NCBI RefSeq assembly: GCF_013113715.1
Contig: NZ_CP053344.1
Span: 3,968,001 to 4,032,000 of the forward strand
Direction of reading: 5' to 3'
DNA: 64,000 nucleotides
Origin: Herbiconiux sp. SALV-R1
GTDB lineage: Bacteria; Actinomycetota; Actinomycetes; Actinomycetales; Microbacteriaceae
This document shows positions 16,868 to 25,550 of the stretch, one piece after another. A program made the translations under genes and the position numbers. The first letter of the stretch is position 1. Every line of letters begins with the position of its first letter. The notes beneath the pieces are model-generated. The model saw nothing but the letters and a program-made list of their open reading frames with translations. It searched no databases and had not been told where the DNA came from.

Positions 16868-17293
16868 ATGGCTGAATTCACCTATGGTCCGGTCGAGCTC
16901 ATCCTCGTGGGCTTCGAGGGGGAGCGTCCTGGGCCCGAGATCGTCTCCGCGTTCGAGGAGGTCGTCGACGCCGGTGCCGTGCGACTGCTCGACCTGCTCT
17001 TCGTGACGAAGTCGCCCGAGGGCGACCTCACCGTGCTCGAGCTCGACGAGGCCGGCGAGCAGATCGGCGTCGGCGACCTCGTGCTGGAGGCCACCGGTCT
17101 CGCCTCCCTCGACGACGTGGAGGAGCTCGCCGCCGAGATCCCCGCCGGCTCCTCGGCGGCCCTGCTCGTCATCGAGCTGCTCTGGGCCAAGAACCTGGCC
17201 TCGAGGCTCGCCGGCAACGGGGGCACGGTGGTGTCGAGCGAGCGCATTCCCGCGCCGGTCGTCAACGAGGTCATGGCGGCGATCGCCGAGTAG
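16868..17293 (+). CDS. DUF6325-family small protein
   Basis: 141 aa, acidic. It starts MAEFTYGPVELILVGFEG and has an alternating strand/helix pattern with a hydrophobic core (AVRLLDLLFVTK, ALLVIELLWAKNLA). This matches the actinobacterial DUF1269/DUF6325 group, often found beside SHOCT-domain proteins as here. No catalytic motif or membrane helix is clear. A stress-related role is suggested for the family; nothing in this sequence shows it directly. A GAGAGG site precedes the ATG. Confidence 0.78.
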   Translation: MAEFTYGPVELILVGFEGERPGPEIVSAFEEVVDAGAVRLLDLLFVTKSPEGDLTVLELDEAGEQIGVGDLVLEATGLASLDDVEELAAEIPAGSSAALLVIELLWAKNLASRLAGNGGTVVSSERIPAPVVNEVMAAIAE

Positions 17294-17347
17294 CGGCGCG
17301 CGCATCCCCTCCCCCTTCCACTCGACTCTCTCGACAGGAGACATGAC

Positions 17348-17704
17348 ATGCCCATGTTCCGCAGAATGGGGCGCCCCGGCCTCCTCGGCCTCGCCGCCCG
17401 CACCGCCGTCGTGGCGGGAACCGCCACCGCCGTGAGCGGCGGCATGCAGCGCCGCGCCCAGGCCAAGGCGCAAGACCAGCAGCAGCAGGCGGCCTGGGAG
17501 GCCCAACAGCAGCAGGAGCAGATCGACGCCGCGGCCGCCGCAGCGGTGGCGGCCCAGCAGCCGGCGGCTCCGGCCGCGGCCCCCGCTCCCGCCGGGGGTG
17601 GCGTCGACCTGGTCGCCGAGCTGCAGAAGCTCGCCGCGCTGAAAGACGCCGGCATCCTCTCCGACGAGGAGTTCGGGGCCGCGAAGGCGAAACTGCTCTC
17701 CTGA
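17348..17704 (+). CDS. SHOCT-domain protein
   Basis: 118 aa. An amphipathic or weakly hydrophobic N-terminus is followed by a Gln/Ala-rich stretch (about 40-75), a Pro/Ala linker and a C-terminal SHOCT motif (LVAELQKLAALKDAGILSDEEFGAAKAKLL, abbreviated here as LQKLAALKDAGILSDEEF). SHOCT domains are short oligomerisation or tethering modules. The ribosome site AGGAG lies 7 bases before the ATG. It follows the DUF6325 gene by 54 bp on the same strand, and the two probably form one unit. Confidence 0.85.
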   Translation: MPMFRRMGRPGLLGLAARTAVVAGTATAVSGGMQRRAQAKAQDQQQQAAWEAQQQQEQIDAAAAAAVAAQQPAAPAAAPAPAGGGVDLVAELQKLAALKDAGILSDEEFGAAKAKLLS

Positions 17705-17721
17705 CGCGAGGGGCTCGACCG

Positions 17722-17795
17722 GACCCGATCGGGTCGGCCGGCTTCTCCACAGGCTGCCCCTTCGTCGACGTTCTCCACCGCCGGGAATCTCCCGG
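17722..17795. promoter_or_regulatory. Two dyads between SHOCT gene and M13 peptidase gene
   Basis: GACCCGATCGGGTC (17722-17735) is a perfect 14-bp palindrome shortly after the SHOCT stop. CCGGGA-ATC-TCCCGG (17781-17795) is a perfect 6-bp hairpin 35 bp before the peptidase start. The first may be part of a terminator; the second may be an operator or leader hairpin. Confidence 0.4.
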
Positions 17796-17829
17796 GCATC
17801 CGGATGCGCGTCATGCGTAGAGTTGTCGC

Positions 17830-19818
17830 GTGACTGCATCCGGAATCGACATCGACGCCCTCGACCCCACGGTCCGCGCTCAAGACGACCTCTTCCGCCA
17901 CGTCAACGGGACGTGGATCGACCGCACCGAGATCCCCGACGACAAGGCCCGCTACGGCTCCTTCTACGTGCTCGCCGAGGAGGCCGAGAAGGCCGTGCGC
18001 GAGATCATCGAAGAGGCGCAGGCCGCGCCAGAGGGCACCGAGGCCCGCAAGATCGGCGACCTCTTCTCCAGCTTCATGGACGAGGAGCGCATCGACGCCC
18101 TCGGCGCCACGCCGATCGCACCCCAGCTGGCGCTGGTCGACGCCGTGCACGACGTGCCGAGCCTCGTCACCACCCTCGGCCGGCTCGAGCGCCAGGGCGT
18201 CTCGGGGCTGTTCCGGCTCTTCGTCGACAACGATCCCGGCGCCCCCGAGCGCTACCTCGTCTTCGTCGAGCAGGGCGGCATCTCGCTGCCCGACGAGAGC
18301 TACTTCCGCGACGAGAAGTTCGCCTCGGTGCGCGAGGCGTACCTCGGCCACATCCAGCGCATGTTCGAGCTGGCCGGCCTCGACGACGCCCCGCGCCGCG
18401 CCCAGCGCGTGTTCGACCTCGAGACCGCCATCGCGGCCACCCACTGGGACAACGTGCGCACCCGCGACGCCCAGGCCACCTACAACCTGCTCAGCTGGGC
18501 CGAGCTCGTCGACCTGGCCGGCACCGCCGGTGTGGTCGACGGCGCCGGCCTGCTCGAGCTCTGGCGCGACGCGCTGGGTGCGCCCCAGGGCGTCTTCGAC
18601 GAGCTCGTGGTGCGCGAGCCGGGCTTCGTCGAGGGGGTCACCGCCGCCCTCACCGCCCAGCCGCTCGAGAGCTGGAAAGACTGGCTGCTCTGGAAGATCG
18701 TGCACGGCTGGGCCCCCTACCTCTCCGGCGACTTCGTCGAGGAGAACTTCGACTTCTACGCCCGCACCCTCACCGGCACCCCGAGCATGCGGGCGCGCTG
18801 GAAGCGAGGGGTCTCGTTCGTCGAGGGCGCGATGGGCGAGGCGGTCGGAAAGATCTACGTCGAGAAGCACTTCCCGCCCACCGCGAAGGCGGCGATGGAC
18901 GTGCTCGTGGCCAACCTCATCGAGGCCTACCGCGAGTCGATCTCGACGCTGGAGTGGATGAGCCCGGCCACCCGCGAGCGGGCGCTCGACAAGCTCGACA
19001 AGTTCACCCCCAAGATCGGTTTCCCGGTGCGCTGGCGCGACTACTCCGGGCTCGCGGTCGACCCCACCGACCTCATCGCGAACGTGCGGGCCACGAGCGA
19101 GTTCGAGTTCCAGCGTGAGCTCGGCAAGATCGGCAAGCCGCTCGACCGCGACGAGTGGTTCATGACCCCGCAGACCATCAACGCCTACTACAACCCGGGC
19201 TTCAACGAGATCGTCTTCCCCGCCGCCATCCTCCAGTTCCCGTTCTTCGACGAGAGCCGTGATGCCGCTGCCAACTACGGGGCGATCGGCGCGGTGATCG
19301 GTCACGAGATCGGTCACGGCTTCGACGACCAGGGCTCGCGCTTCGACGGCGACGGCCGGCTCACCGACTGGTGGACGGAGGCCGACCGCGAGGCGTTCGA
19401 GAAGCGCACCTCCTCGCTCATCGCGCAGTACGACGCCCTCGCGCCCGCGCAGGTGCCCGACCACCACGTGAACGGCGCCCTCACCATCGGTGAGAACATC
19501 GGCGACCTGGGCGGCCTCGGCATCGCCTGGAAGGCCTACCTGCTCAGCCTCCGCGACGAGAACGGGCAGCAGGTCGAGCCGCCCGAGATCGACGGGCTCT
19601 CCGGTGCGCGGCGCTTCTTCCTCTCCTGGGCGCAGGCCTGGCAGCAGAAGTCGCGCGACGAGGAGGTCATCCGTCTGCTCTCGATCGACCCGCACTCGCC
19701 GAACGAGTTCCGGTGCAACCAGATCGTGCGCAACATCGACGAGTTCTATGAGGCCTTCGACGTCGATTCACACGATCGTCTCTGGTTGGACCCAGCTGAA
19801 CGTGTGACCATCTGGTAG
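17830..19818 (+). CDS. M13-family zinc metallopeptidase (neprilysin/PepO-like)
   Basis: 662 aa. The large N-terminal helical domain (Peptidase_M13_N) begins at about residue 12. The catalytic domain contains HEIGH (His492, Glu493, His496) followed by GFDDQGSRFD, and the third zinc ligand Glu555 in GENIGDLGG. The late NAYYNP and RCNQIVRN-like motifs (FRCNQIVRNIDEFYEAF) are also in place. There is no signal peptide, so the enzyme is probably cytoplasmic like bacterial PepO, trimming peptides up to about 40 residues. GTG start at 17830. The beta-lactamase-fold gene follows 42 bp downstream on the same strand. Confidence 0.95.
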   Translation: MTASGIDIDALDPTVRAQDDLFRHVNGTWIDRTEIPDDKARYGSFYVLAEEAEKAVREIIEEAQAAPEGTEARKIGDLFSSFMDEERIDALGATPIAPQLALVDAVHDVPSLVTTLGRLERQGVSGLFRLFVDNDPGAPERYLVFVEQGGISLPDESYFRDEKFASVREAYLGHIQRMFELAGLDDAPRRAQRVFDLETAIAATHWDNVRTRDAQATYNLLSWAELVDLAGTAGVVDGAGLLELWRDALGAPQGVFDELVVREPGFVEGVTAALTAQPLESWKDWLLWKIVHGWAPYLSGDFVEENFDFYARTLTGTPSMRARWKRGVSFVEGAMGEAVGKIYVEKHFPPTAKAAMDVLVANLIEAYRESISTLEWMSPATRERALDKLDKFTPKIGFPVRWRDYSGLAVDPTDLIANVRATSEFEFQRELGKIGKPLDRDEWFMTPQTINAYYNPGFNEIVFPAAILQFPFFDESRDAAANYGAIGAVIGHEIGHGFDDQGSRFDGDGRLTDWWTEADREAFEKRTSSLIAQYDALAPAQVPDHHVNGALTIGENIGDLGGLGIAWKAYLLSLRDENGQQVEPPEIDGLSGARRFFLSWAQAWQQKSRDEEVIRLLSIDPHSPNEFRCNQIVRNIDEFYEAFDVDSHDRLWLDPAERVTIW

Positions 19819-19860
19819 AAAGTCCGCGCGCGAGCGCGGTGCAGGGGAGGGCGCCAGAGC

Positions 19861-20859
19861 ATGCCGGATTCGATCCGCCGACGGGCACGGGCCGAGCGGG
19901 AGGAGCAGGCTCCGCACGGCCGCCGGTCGGATGCGGTCGACGATGGCATCGTCTTCCGCAAGGGCTTCGCCTCCCTCACCGAGCTCGCGCTCTCGGGGGT
20001 GCAGGTCACCGCCTGCGCCATCGACCTGGCCGACGGCACCGTGCTGTTCTCCGTCGATGACCACCTGTCCGTGCCCACCGCCTCCATCGGCAAGGTGCTG
20101 CTCCTCATCGAGGTCGCCGCCCGCATCTCGGCGCGCGACGGGTCACGGGGCGGGAGCGACTTCACCGCAGACTCGGATGCGACGGGGCGCCCGGGCGTGC
20201 CCCGATCGGCGCGGCCGGCTCCGGGGCCCGAGGCGCTCAGCATCCTCAACCGCACACCGCACGACTCGGTCGCCGATTCGGGGCTGTGGCGCCACCTGCA
20301 GGTGCCGGCGCTCCCCATCGCCGACCTCGCGGCGCTCATCGGCGCCACCAGCGACAACCTCGCCACGAACGTGCTCCTGCGCCGCATCGGGCTCGAGGCG
20401 GTGCGCACCCGCGCCGAGTCGCTCGGCCTCAAACGCACCCTCCTCCTCGACATCGTGCGCGACGAGCGCGGCCCCGACGACGCCCCCCAGCTCTCGGTCG
20501 GCTCCGCGCGCGAGCTCGCCAGCCTGTTCCGCCGCCTCGAGCGCGGCGAGATCGTCGACGAGGCCACCTCCCGCCTCGTCGTGGGCTGGCTCGGCCTCAA
20601 CAGCGACCTCTCCATGGTGGGGGGTGCCTTCGGCCTCGACCCACTCGCCCACCTCGATGCCGACCACGACATCACCCTGTTCAACAAGACCGGCACCGAC
20701 TCCGGCGTGCGCAGCGAGGCCGGAGTCGTCACCGGCCCCCGCGCCGGCGTCTCCTATGCCGTCACCATGCGTTTCAACGACAGCAGCATCTCGGCCCGCC
20801 TCGCCGTGCTCGACGCCATGCGCACCCTCGGCACCGACGTGATGGAGTACATCTTCTAG
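19861..20859 (+). CDS. Class A beta-lactamase-fold serine hydrolase, divergent
   Basis: 332 aa. The penicillin-recognising fold is shown by SIGK (Ser75, Lys78), SDN (164-166) and KTG (276-278). The usual omega-loop ExxLN that carries the deacylating glutamate of class A lactamases is not recognisable in the stretch LDIVRDERGPDDAPQLSVG. A 40-residue low-complexity insertion lies between the first helix and the next core element (about 92-132). No signal peptide is present on the chosen start. It may be a cytoplasmic esterase or peptidase rather than an antibiotic-resistance enzyme. Its stop overlaps the LysR stop on the other strand. Confidence 0.82.
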   Translation: MPDSIRRRARAEREEQAPHGRRSDAVDDGIVFRKGFASLTELALSGVQVTACAIDLADGTVLFSVDDHLSVPTASIGKVLLLIEVAARISARDGSRGGSDFTADSDATGRPGVPRSARPAPGPEALSILNRTPHDSVADSGLWRHLQVPALPIADLAALIGATSDNLATNVLLRRIGLEAVRTRAESLGLKRTLLLDIVRDERGPDDAPQLSVGSARELASLFRRLERGEIVDEATSRLVVGWLGLNSDLSMVGGAFGLDPLAHLDADHDITLFNKTGTDSGVRSEAGVVTGPRAGVSYAVTMRFNDSSISARLAVLDAMRTLGTDVMEYIF

Positions 20860-21845
20860 CCTTCGACAGGCTGGGTTGAGGCCTGCGACGGGCGGCCGAG
20901 GGTCGCCGGATGCGCGCGAAGCAGTCGGAGCGCCTCGCCCACGGCGGGAACGTGGTCGGCACCCGGCCTCGTGACGGCGACGATCATCCGGTGGTCTCCG
21001 CCCGCCGTGAGGCGTGCCGTGACCCCGGGGGGAAGCGGCGAGGCCGCCAGGGCGAGTGCAGGGAGGAGAGCCACACCGAGACCGGCGGCCACCATGCTCA
21101 TCACCGCGACGGCGTTGTCGGTCTCGACGGTGATCGTGGGGGAGAAGCCGCTTCGCGCGCAGCTCCCGGTGAGGTGGGCACGGCAGCGCGGACACCCCGC
21201 GATCCACGACTCCTGTCGTAGCCGCGCGAGGTCGAGCGGCGCGTCGGGGTCGACTTCAAGGGCGGGGTGACCGTCGGGAACCAGCACCATGACCTCGTCG
21301 CGCGCGAGCTCGTGCACCACGAGCGACTCGACCGAGTCGAGGAACGGGTCGTCGCGGTCGGCGGGGTAGTGGAAGGCGACGGCGAGATCGGTGTGCCCGT
21401 CGCGCACCGATGCGATGGCCTCGGGGGGCTCGGCCTCCAGGTAGCTGAAGTGCACCCCGGCGTGCTCGGCGGCCATGGTGCTGATGAGCTGCGGCACGAT
21501 GGTGGAGGAGGCGGAGGGGAACGCGGTGAGGCGCACCCTGCCCGAGCGCAGCCCCGAGAGATCGGAGAGTTCGCTCGCCGCCCGATCGAGGGCCGAGAGC
21601 ACGACGGTGGCGTGGCGCGCGACGACCGCACCGGCCTCGGTGAGCCGGATACCCCGGCCCGCGCGGGTGACCAGTGGCATGCCGAGGCGTGACTCCACCC
21701 GTTTGAGATGCTGGCTCACGGCGGGCTGGCTGAACCCCAGCACGGAGGCGGCTCGCGTGATCGAACCGAACTCGGCGACGGCCGCGACGACGCGGAGGGT
21801 CTGCGAGTCGAGGTCGTAGGCGCCGGTCTGCGGAATCAGGGTCAC
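20856..21845 (-). CDS. LysR-family transcriptional regulator
   Basis: 329 aa. The N-terminal winged helix (LRVVAAVAEFGSITRAASVLGFSQPAVSQHLKRVE) is followed by a LysR substrate-binding domain to about residue 310. GTG start at 21845 chosen because the family begins about 15 residues before the HTH. It is divergent from the PLP enzyme at 21939 with a T-N11-A dyad between them, so it probably controls that gene and itself. Ligand unknown. Confidence 0.93.
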   Translation of the reverse strand: MTLIPQTGAYDLDSQTLRVVAAVAEFGSITRAASVLGFSQPAVSQHLKRVESRLGMPLVTRAGRGIRLTEAGAVVARHATVVLSALDRAASELSDLSGLRSGRVRLTAFPSASSTIVPQLISTMAAEHAGVHFSYLEAEPPEAIASVRDGHTDLAVAFHYPADRDDPFLDSVESLVVHELARDEVMVLVPDGHPALEVDPDAPLDLARLRQESWIAGCPRCRAHLTGSCARSGFSPTITVETDNAVAVMSMVAAGLGVALLPALALAASPLPPGVTARLTAGGDHRMIVAVTRPGADHVPAVGEALRLLRAHPATLGRPSQASTQPVEG

Positions 21846-21866
21846 GCGCGCCAGCGTACAGCATCC

Positions 21867-21881
21867 ATAATTTTGCGTTAT
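21867..21881. promoter_or_regulatory. LysR-type operator (T-N11-A)
   Basis: ATAA-TTTTGCG-TTAT, perfect 4-bp arms and the LysR T-N11-A spacing (T21868, A21880), in the 93-bp region between the LysR start and the PLP-enzyme start. It is an AT-rich island in very GC-rich DNA, as expected for an operator/promoter. Confidence 0.75.
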
Positions 21882-21938
21882 CGAAGACATCCGACACTGG
21901 CGGTGGTGTGATGGGATCGTCTCCGGGAGCATGGGGGC

Positions 21939-22997
21939 ATGGCCGCACTCACCCTCGACGAACTCCGCTCGCACTTCTCCGTGCGGCCCGGTTACCTCTC
22001 CGCGTGCATGGTGGGCGCACCGCCTCGCGAGACCGTCGAAGCGTTGACCGACGACCTCGGCGCTTGGGGTGAGGGCCACCGCGACCCCGCCCGGTACGGC
22101 GCCGCGGTCGAGCGCGCACGCGCCGCCTTCGCGCGGTTGTGCTCGGTCGAGACCGACCGGGTCGCCGTCGGCTCGCAGGTCTCGGTGTTCGCCTCGGTGG
22201 TCGCCGGCTCGCTGCCGGAGGGGGCGGAGGTGCTTCTGGTCGAAGGCGACTTCAGTTCGATGGTGTTCCCGTTCCTGGTGCAGCAGCAGCTCGGCCGCAT
22301 CGCCGTGAGGTGCGTGCCGCTCGAGCAGCTCGCCAAGGCCGTCACTCCCTCGACGAGCCTGGTGTCGTTCTCGCTCGTGCAGTCGGCGACGGGGCAGGTC
22401 GCCGACGCGACGGCGGTCGTCGAGGCCGCTCGACGGCACGGAGCGGCGACCTTCGTCGACACGACCCAGGCGGTGGGCTGGATGCCCGTCGACGCGAGCC
22501 GGTTCGACGCGACGGTGTGCCACGCCTACAAGTGGCTCTGCTCGCCTCGCGGCACGACGTTCTTCACGGTCTCGGAGGAGTTCACCGAGCGGCTGCAGCC
22601 GTTCACGGCCAACTGGTACTCCGGTGATGACGTCTGGGGCTCGTGCTACGGACCGGCCATGCGTCTCGCGACCAGTGCGCGCCGCTTCGACGTGTCACCG
22701 GCCTGGCAGGCCTGGTACGGAACCGCGCCCGCCATCGAGCTGTTCGCCTCGGCCGACATCGCCGCGGTCGAGGAGCACTGCGTGCGCCTCGCCGATGCTC
22801 TTCGGCGCCGCCTCGGGGAACCCGAGTCGCGGAGCGCGATCGTCACCTGGCCCGACCCCGACGGCAGCGTCATCGCGGCGCTCGCCGCCGCCGACATCGC
22901 CGGGTCGTCGCGCGCGGGGCGGGCCCGCGTCGCGTTCCACCTGTGGAACGACGAGGCGGATGTCGATCGGGTGTGCGCGGCGCTCGGCTTGAGCTGA
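21939..22997 (+). CDS. Aminotransferase class V-fold PLP enzyme
   Basis: 352 aa. The fold is that of cysteine desulfurase/isopenicillin-N epimerase-like proteins. The PLP lysine is probably Lys198 in CHAYKWLCSPRG; an upstream acidic residue in TFVDTTQAVGW contacts the pyridine nitrogen, and SFSLVQSATGQV provides the phosphate side. No IscS-type mobile-loop cysteine motif is evident, so sulfur transfer is unlikely; a lyase or epimerase acting on an amino acid is more probable. Divergent LysR gene and operator suggest substrate-induced expression. Confidence 0.88.
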   Translation: MAALTLDELRSHFSVRPGYLSACMVGAPPRETVEALTDDLGAWGEGHRDPARYGAAVERARAAFARLCSVETDRVAVGSQVSVFASVVAGSLPEGAEVLLVEGDFSSMVFPFLVQQQLGRIAVRCVPLEQLAKAVTPSTSLVSFSLVQSATGQVADATAVVEAARRHGAATFVDTTQAVGWMPVDASRFDATVCHAYKWLCSPRGTTFFTVSEEFTERLQPFTANWYSGDDVWGSCYGPAMRLATSARRFDVSPAWQAWYGTAPAIELFASADIAAVEEHCVRLADALRRRLGEPESRSAIVTWPDPDGSVIAALAAADIAGSSRAGRARVAFHLWNDEADVDRVCAALGLS

Positions 22998-23001
22998 TGC
23001 G

Positions 23002-23022
23002 ACGGGGGCCCGTGGCCCCTGT
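23002..23022. terminator. Bidirectional hairpin between PLP enzyme and hemA
   Basis: A 9-bp stem including one G-T pair (left arm 23002-23010, right arm 23014-23022, core GGGGCC/GGCCCC) with a CGT loop. It lies 4 bp after the PLP-enzyme stop, between two converging genes. Confidence 0.55.
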
Positions 23023-23067
23023 CCGGGCGCGGATGCGGCGGACCGGGGTGGGCGGCGCGGGGCCGGC

Positions 23068-24429
23068 TCAGGCGCCGGCGCGGCGGTAGTCGTCGAGTGT
23101 GACGGGAGCGTCGGGCGAACCCGCGGCTGCGGCGGCGGCCGCAGCCGACGCGGAGCGCTCGGCGGCCGCGCCCCCGAGCCCGAACAGCGTCTCGACCGCG
23201 GCGAAGACCTCGTTTGCACGACCCTCACGGGCGAGCTCGCGGGCCCGCACCGAGGGGGAGTGCAAGATGACGCCCACGAGGTGCCGGAGCGCCCGCTCGG
23301 TCTGCTCGGCGGGCGAGGAGGCCGACGAGGCGCCGTGCGAGCGGGAGCGCTCGATCTCGGCGTCGAGCAGGTCGAACAGGTGCGAGCGCAGGGCGACGAC
23401 AGCGGGGGTGACGGCGGCCTCGGCCTTGCCCGCGCGGTACTCCGCTGCCGCCTGGTCGACGAGGGCCCGCGCATCCGATTCGGCGTTCAGTTCGTCGAGC
23501 GGGGCGTGCAAGCTGATGGTCTCGAGGTCGAGCAGCTCTGTTCCCCCGACGCCCGCCACGCCCGGGTCGACGTTGCGCGGGAGGCCGAGGTCGATGACGA
23601 GCCGGCGGGCGAGAGCGCCCGGCAGCTCGGTGGCCGCGGCGAGATGCGCCGCGTCGAGCACGACCGTCTCGGCGGTGCTGCAGGTGATGACGATGTCGGA
23701 GGCGGCGATGGCCTCGAGGTAGCCCTCGGCCGGCACCGGCACGAGGTCTTGCTTCGCGGCGAACACGACCGCGCGGCCCGAGGGCGAGTAGACGCTGATG
23801 TCGGTGACGCCGCGCTCGCGCAGGTTCGCCAGGGTGACGCGGGCGTACTGACCTGTACCCACCAGCAGCACGCGGGTGGCGGCCCAGTCGGTGACGCGGC
23901 TCTCCGCGAGGTCGAGGGCGAGGCGGGCGAGCGAACGGCCGGCGCCGCCGAGGCCCGTCTTCGTCTTCACGCCGCGCGAGGTGTGCGAGGCCCGCTGGAA
24001 CAGGCGCTCGAGGTCTGACGAGGTGGTGCCCTCGATGCGCGCGGTGCTGAGCGCCCGCTTCACCTGGCCGGCGATCTCGTCTTCTCCGACGACGACCGAC
24101 TCGAGGCCGGAGGAGACGGCGAAGAGGTGGTCGGCGACGCCGTCTCCGCAGAGCACGGTGAGGCTGTCGCGCAGTTCGGCGACATCGGTGCCCGAGGCGG
24201 CGCCGAAGGTCTCGGCGGCCTCCTCGACCGCCAGCGAGATGCCCGCGGTGAGCGGTTCGTCGATGTCGAGGTAGGCCTCGAAGCGGTTGCAGGTGGCCAG
24301 CACGACCGCACCCTGCACGAAGTCGCTCTCGCTCACGAGCGACTTGGCGACCTCCGCGGTGCCCACCGAGAGCTTCTCCAACATGTCGAAACTGGCGTTC
24401 CGGTGGTTGGCGGTGAGACAGATGAGCAC
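23068..24429 (-). CDS. hemA: Glutamyl-tRNA reductase
   Basis: NADPH-dependent reduction of glutamyl-tRNA(Glu) to glutamate-1-semialdehyde, the first committed step of tetrapyrrole synthesis by the C5 route. 453 aa. N-terminal catalytic domain with [14 protein letters not shown] and the nucleophile Cys47 in [19 protein letters not shown]-binding domain with [17 protein letters not shown]-terminal helical dimer domain. The residue-1 GTG (24429) matches the family's MLICL/MLLCL start; an in-frame TTG directly upstream is possible. Divergent from hemE with only about 38 bp between the starts, so the two promoters must overlap. Confidence 0.96.
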   Translation of the reverse strand: MLICLTANHRNASFDMLEKLSVGTAEVAKSLVSESDFVQGAVVLATCNRFEAYLDIDEPLTAGISLAVEEAAETFGAASGTDVAELRDSLTVLCGDGVADHLFAVSSGLESVVVGEDEIAGQVKRALSTARIEGTTSSDLERLFQRASHTSRGVKTKTGLGGAGRSLARLALDLAESRVTDWAATRVLLVGTGQYARVTLANLRERGVTDISVYSPSGRAVVFAAKQDLVPVPAEGYLEAIAASDIVITCSTAETVVLDAAHLAAATELPGALARRLVIDLGLPRNVDPGVAGVGGTELLDLETISLHAPLDELNAESDARALVDQAAAEYRAGKAEAAVTPAVVALRSHLFDLLDAEIERSRSHGASSASSPAEQTERALRHLVGVILHSPSVRARELAREGRANEVFAAVETLFGLGGAAAERSASAAAAAAAAGSPDAPVTLDDYRRAGA

Positions 24430-24467
24430 CAAACAAGTGTAATCCAGCCGACGCGTAGGATGTTTCG

Positions 24468-25550
24468 GTGACTCTGCCCGCCTCGCATCCCCTCCTCGAC
24501 GGCCGCACGGGCGACTCCGCCCTGGTCTCCGCCTACACCGGGAAGCGCGGCTCGACCGCCCCGGTCTGGTTCATGCGCCAGGCGGGCCGATCGCTGCCCG
24601 AGTACCGCGAACTCCGGGTGGGAACACGGATGCTCGACGCCTGCCTCGACCCGGCGATGGCGAGCGAGATCACGCTCCAGCCGATCCGCCGCCACGGTGT
24701 CGACGCCGGCATCTTCTTCAGCGACATCGTCATCCCACTGCGCCTCGCCGGGGTCGACGTCGAGATCGTGCCGGGCCGCGGACCCGTGCTGGCCGAGCCG
24801 GTGCGCACCGCCGCCGACGTCGCAGCGCTGCCCGACCCGGCGGGCGCCGACTTCTCCGCCATCGAGCAGGGCGTCGCGCTCACCGTCGCCGAGCTCGGCA
24901 GCACCCCGCTCATCGGCTTCGCCGGCGCTCCCTTCACTCTCGCCGCCTACCTCGTCGAGGGCGGCCCCTCGAAAGACCACATCCGCGCGCGCACCCTCAT
25001 GCACGCCGACCCGGCCGCCTGGTCGGGCCTCCTGAGCTGGGCGGCGCAGGTGACGGGCCGTTTCCTCCGCGCGCAGATCCTGGCGGGGGCGAGTGCCGGC
25101 CAGCTGTTCGACTCCTGGGTGGGGTCGCTCTCGAAGGCCGACTACGTGAGCCGGGTGGCGCCGTTCTCGGCCGAGGCCCTCGAGCAGGTGCGCGACCTCC
25201 CGGTTCCGCTGGTGCACTTCGGCGTCGGCAGCGGTGAGGTGCTGAAGCCGATGCACGAGGTCGGCGTCGACACCGTGGGGGTCGACTGGCGCCTGCCCCT
25301 CGACGTGGCGTCGGAGAGACTCGGCGGCGGCGTGCCCGTGCAGGGCAACGTCGACCCGGCGCTGCTCGCCGCGCCGTGGCCGGTACTCGAGGCTCACGTG
25401 CTCGACGTGCTCCGCCGCGGCCTCGCGGCTCCCTCTCACGTGGTGAACCTCGGCCACGGCGTTCCCCCCGAGACCGACCCCGAGGTGCTCACCCGCATCG
25501 TGGAACTCGTGCACTCCACCCCGTTCGACCGGGTGCGGGCCGAGCGATGA
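24468..25550 (+). CDS. hemE: Uroporphyrinogen decarboxylase
   Basis: Removes four acetate carboxyls from uroporphyrinogen III to give coproporphyrinogen III. 360 aa, full length. Typical motifs: [15 protein letters not shown] (substrate-binding arginines 37 and 41), FFSDIV with the essential Asp86, and [20 protein letters not shown] start at 24468 with an AGGA ribosome site about 8 bases upstream. The stop overlaps the hemY start (ATGA), so decarboxylase and the next pathway enzyme are translationally coupled. Confidence 0.97.
   Translation: MTLPASHPLLDGRTGDSALVSAYTGKRGSTAPVWFMRQAGRSLPEYRELRVGTRMLDACLDPAMASEITLQPIRRHGVDAGIFFSDIVIPLRLAGVDVEIVPGRGPVLAEPVRTAADVAALPDPAGADFSAIEQGVALTVAELGSTPLIGFAGAPFTLAAYLVEGGPSKDHIRARTLMHADPAAWSGLLSWAAQVTGRFLRAQILAGASAGQLFDSWVGSLSKADYVSRVAPFSAEALEQVRDLPVPLVHFGVGSGEVLKPMHEVGVDTVGVDWRLPLDVASERLGGGVPVQGNVDPALLAAPWPVLEAHVLDVLRRGLAAPSHVVNLGHGVPPETDPEVLTRIVELVHSTPFDRVRAER

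Noticed and set aside
16882-19695. A 937-residue open frame on the minus strand opposite the M13 peptidase
   Set aside because: Shadow of GC-rich coding DNA. The plus-strand frame carries HEIGH, the zinc glutamate and the whole M13 fold; the minus frame has only biased Arg/Glu/Val composition.
19861-20859. Antibiotic-resistance beta-lactamase
   Set aside because: No recognisable deacylation glutamate, no signal peptide and no resistance or mobile context.
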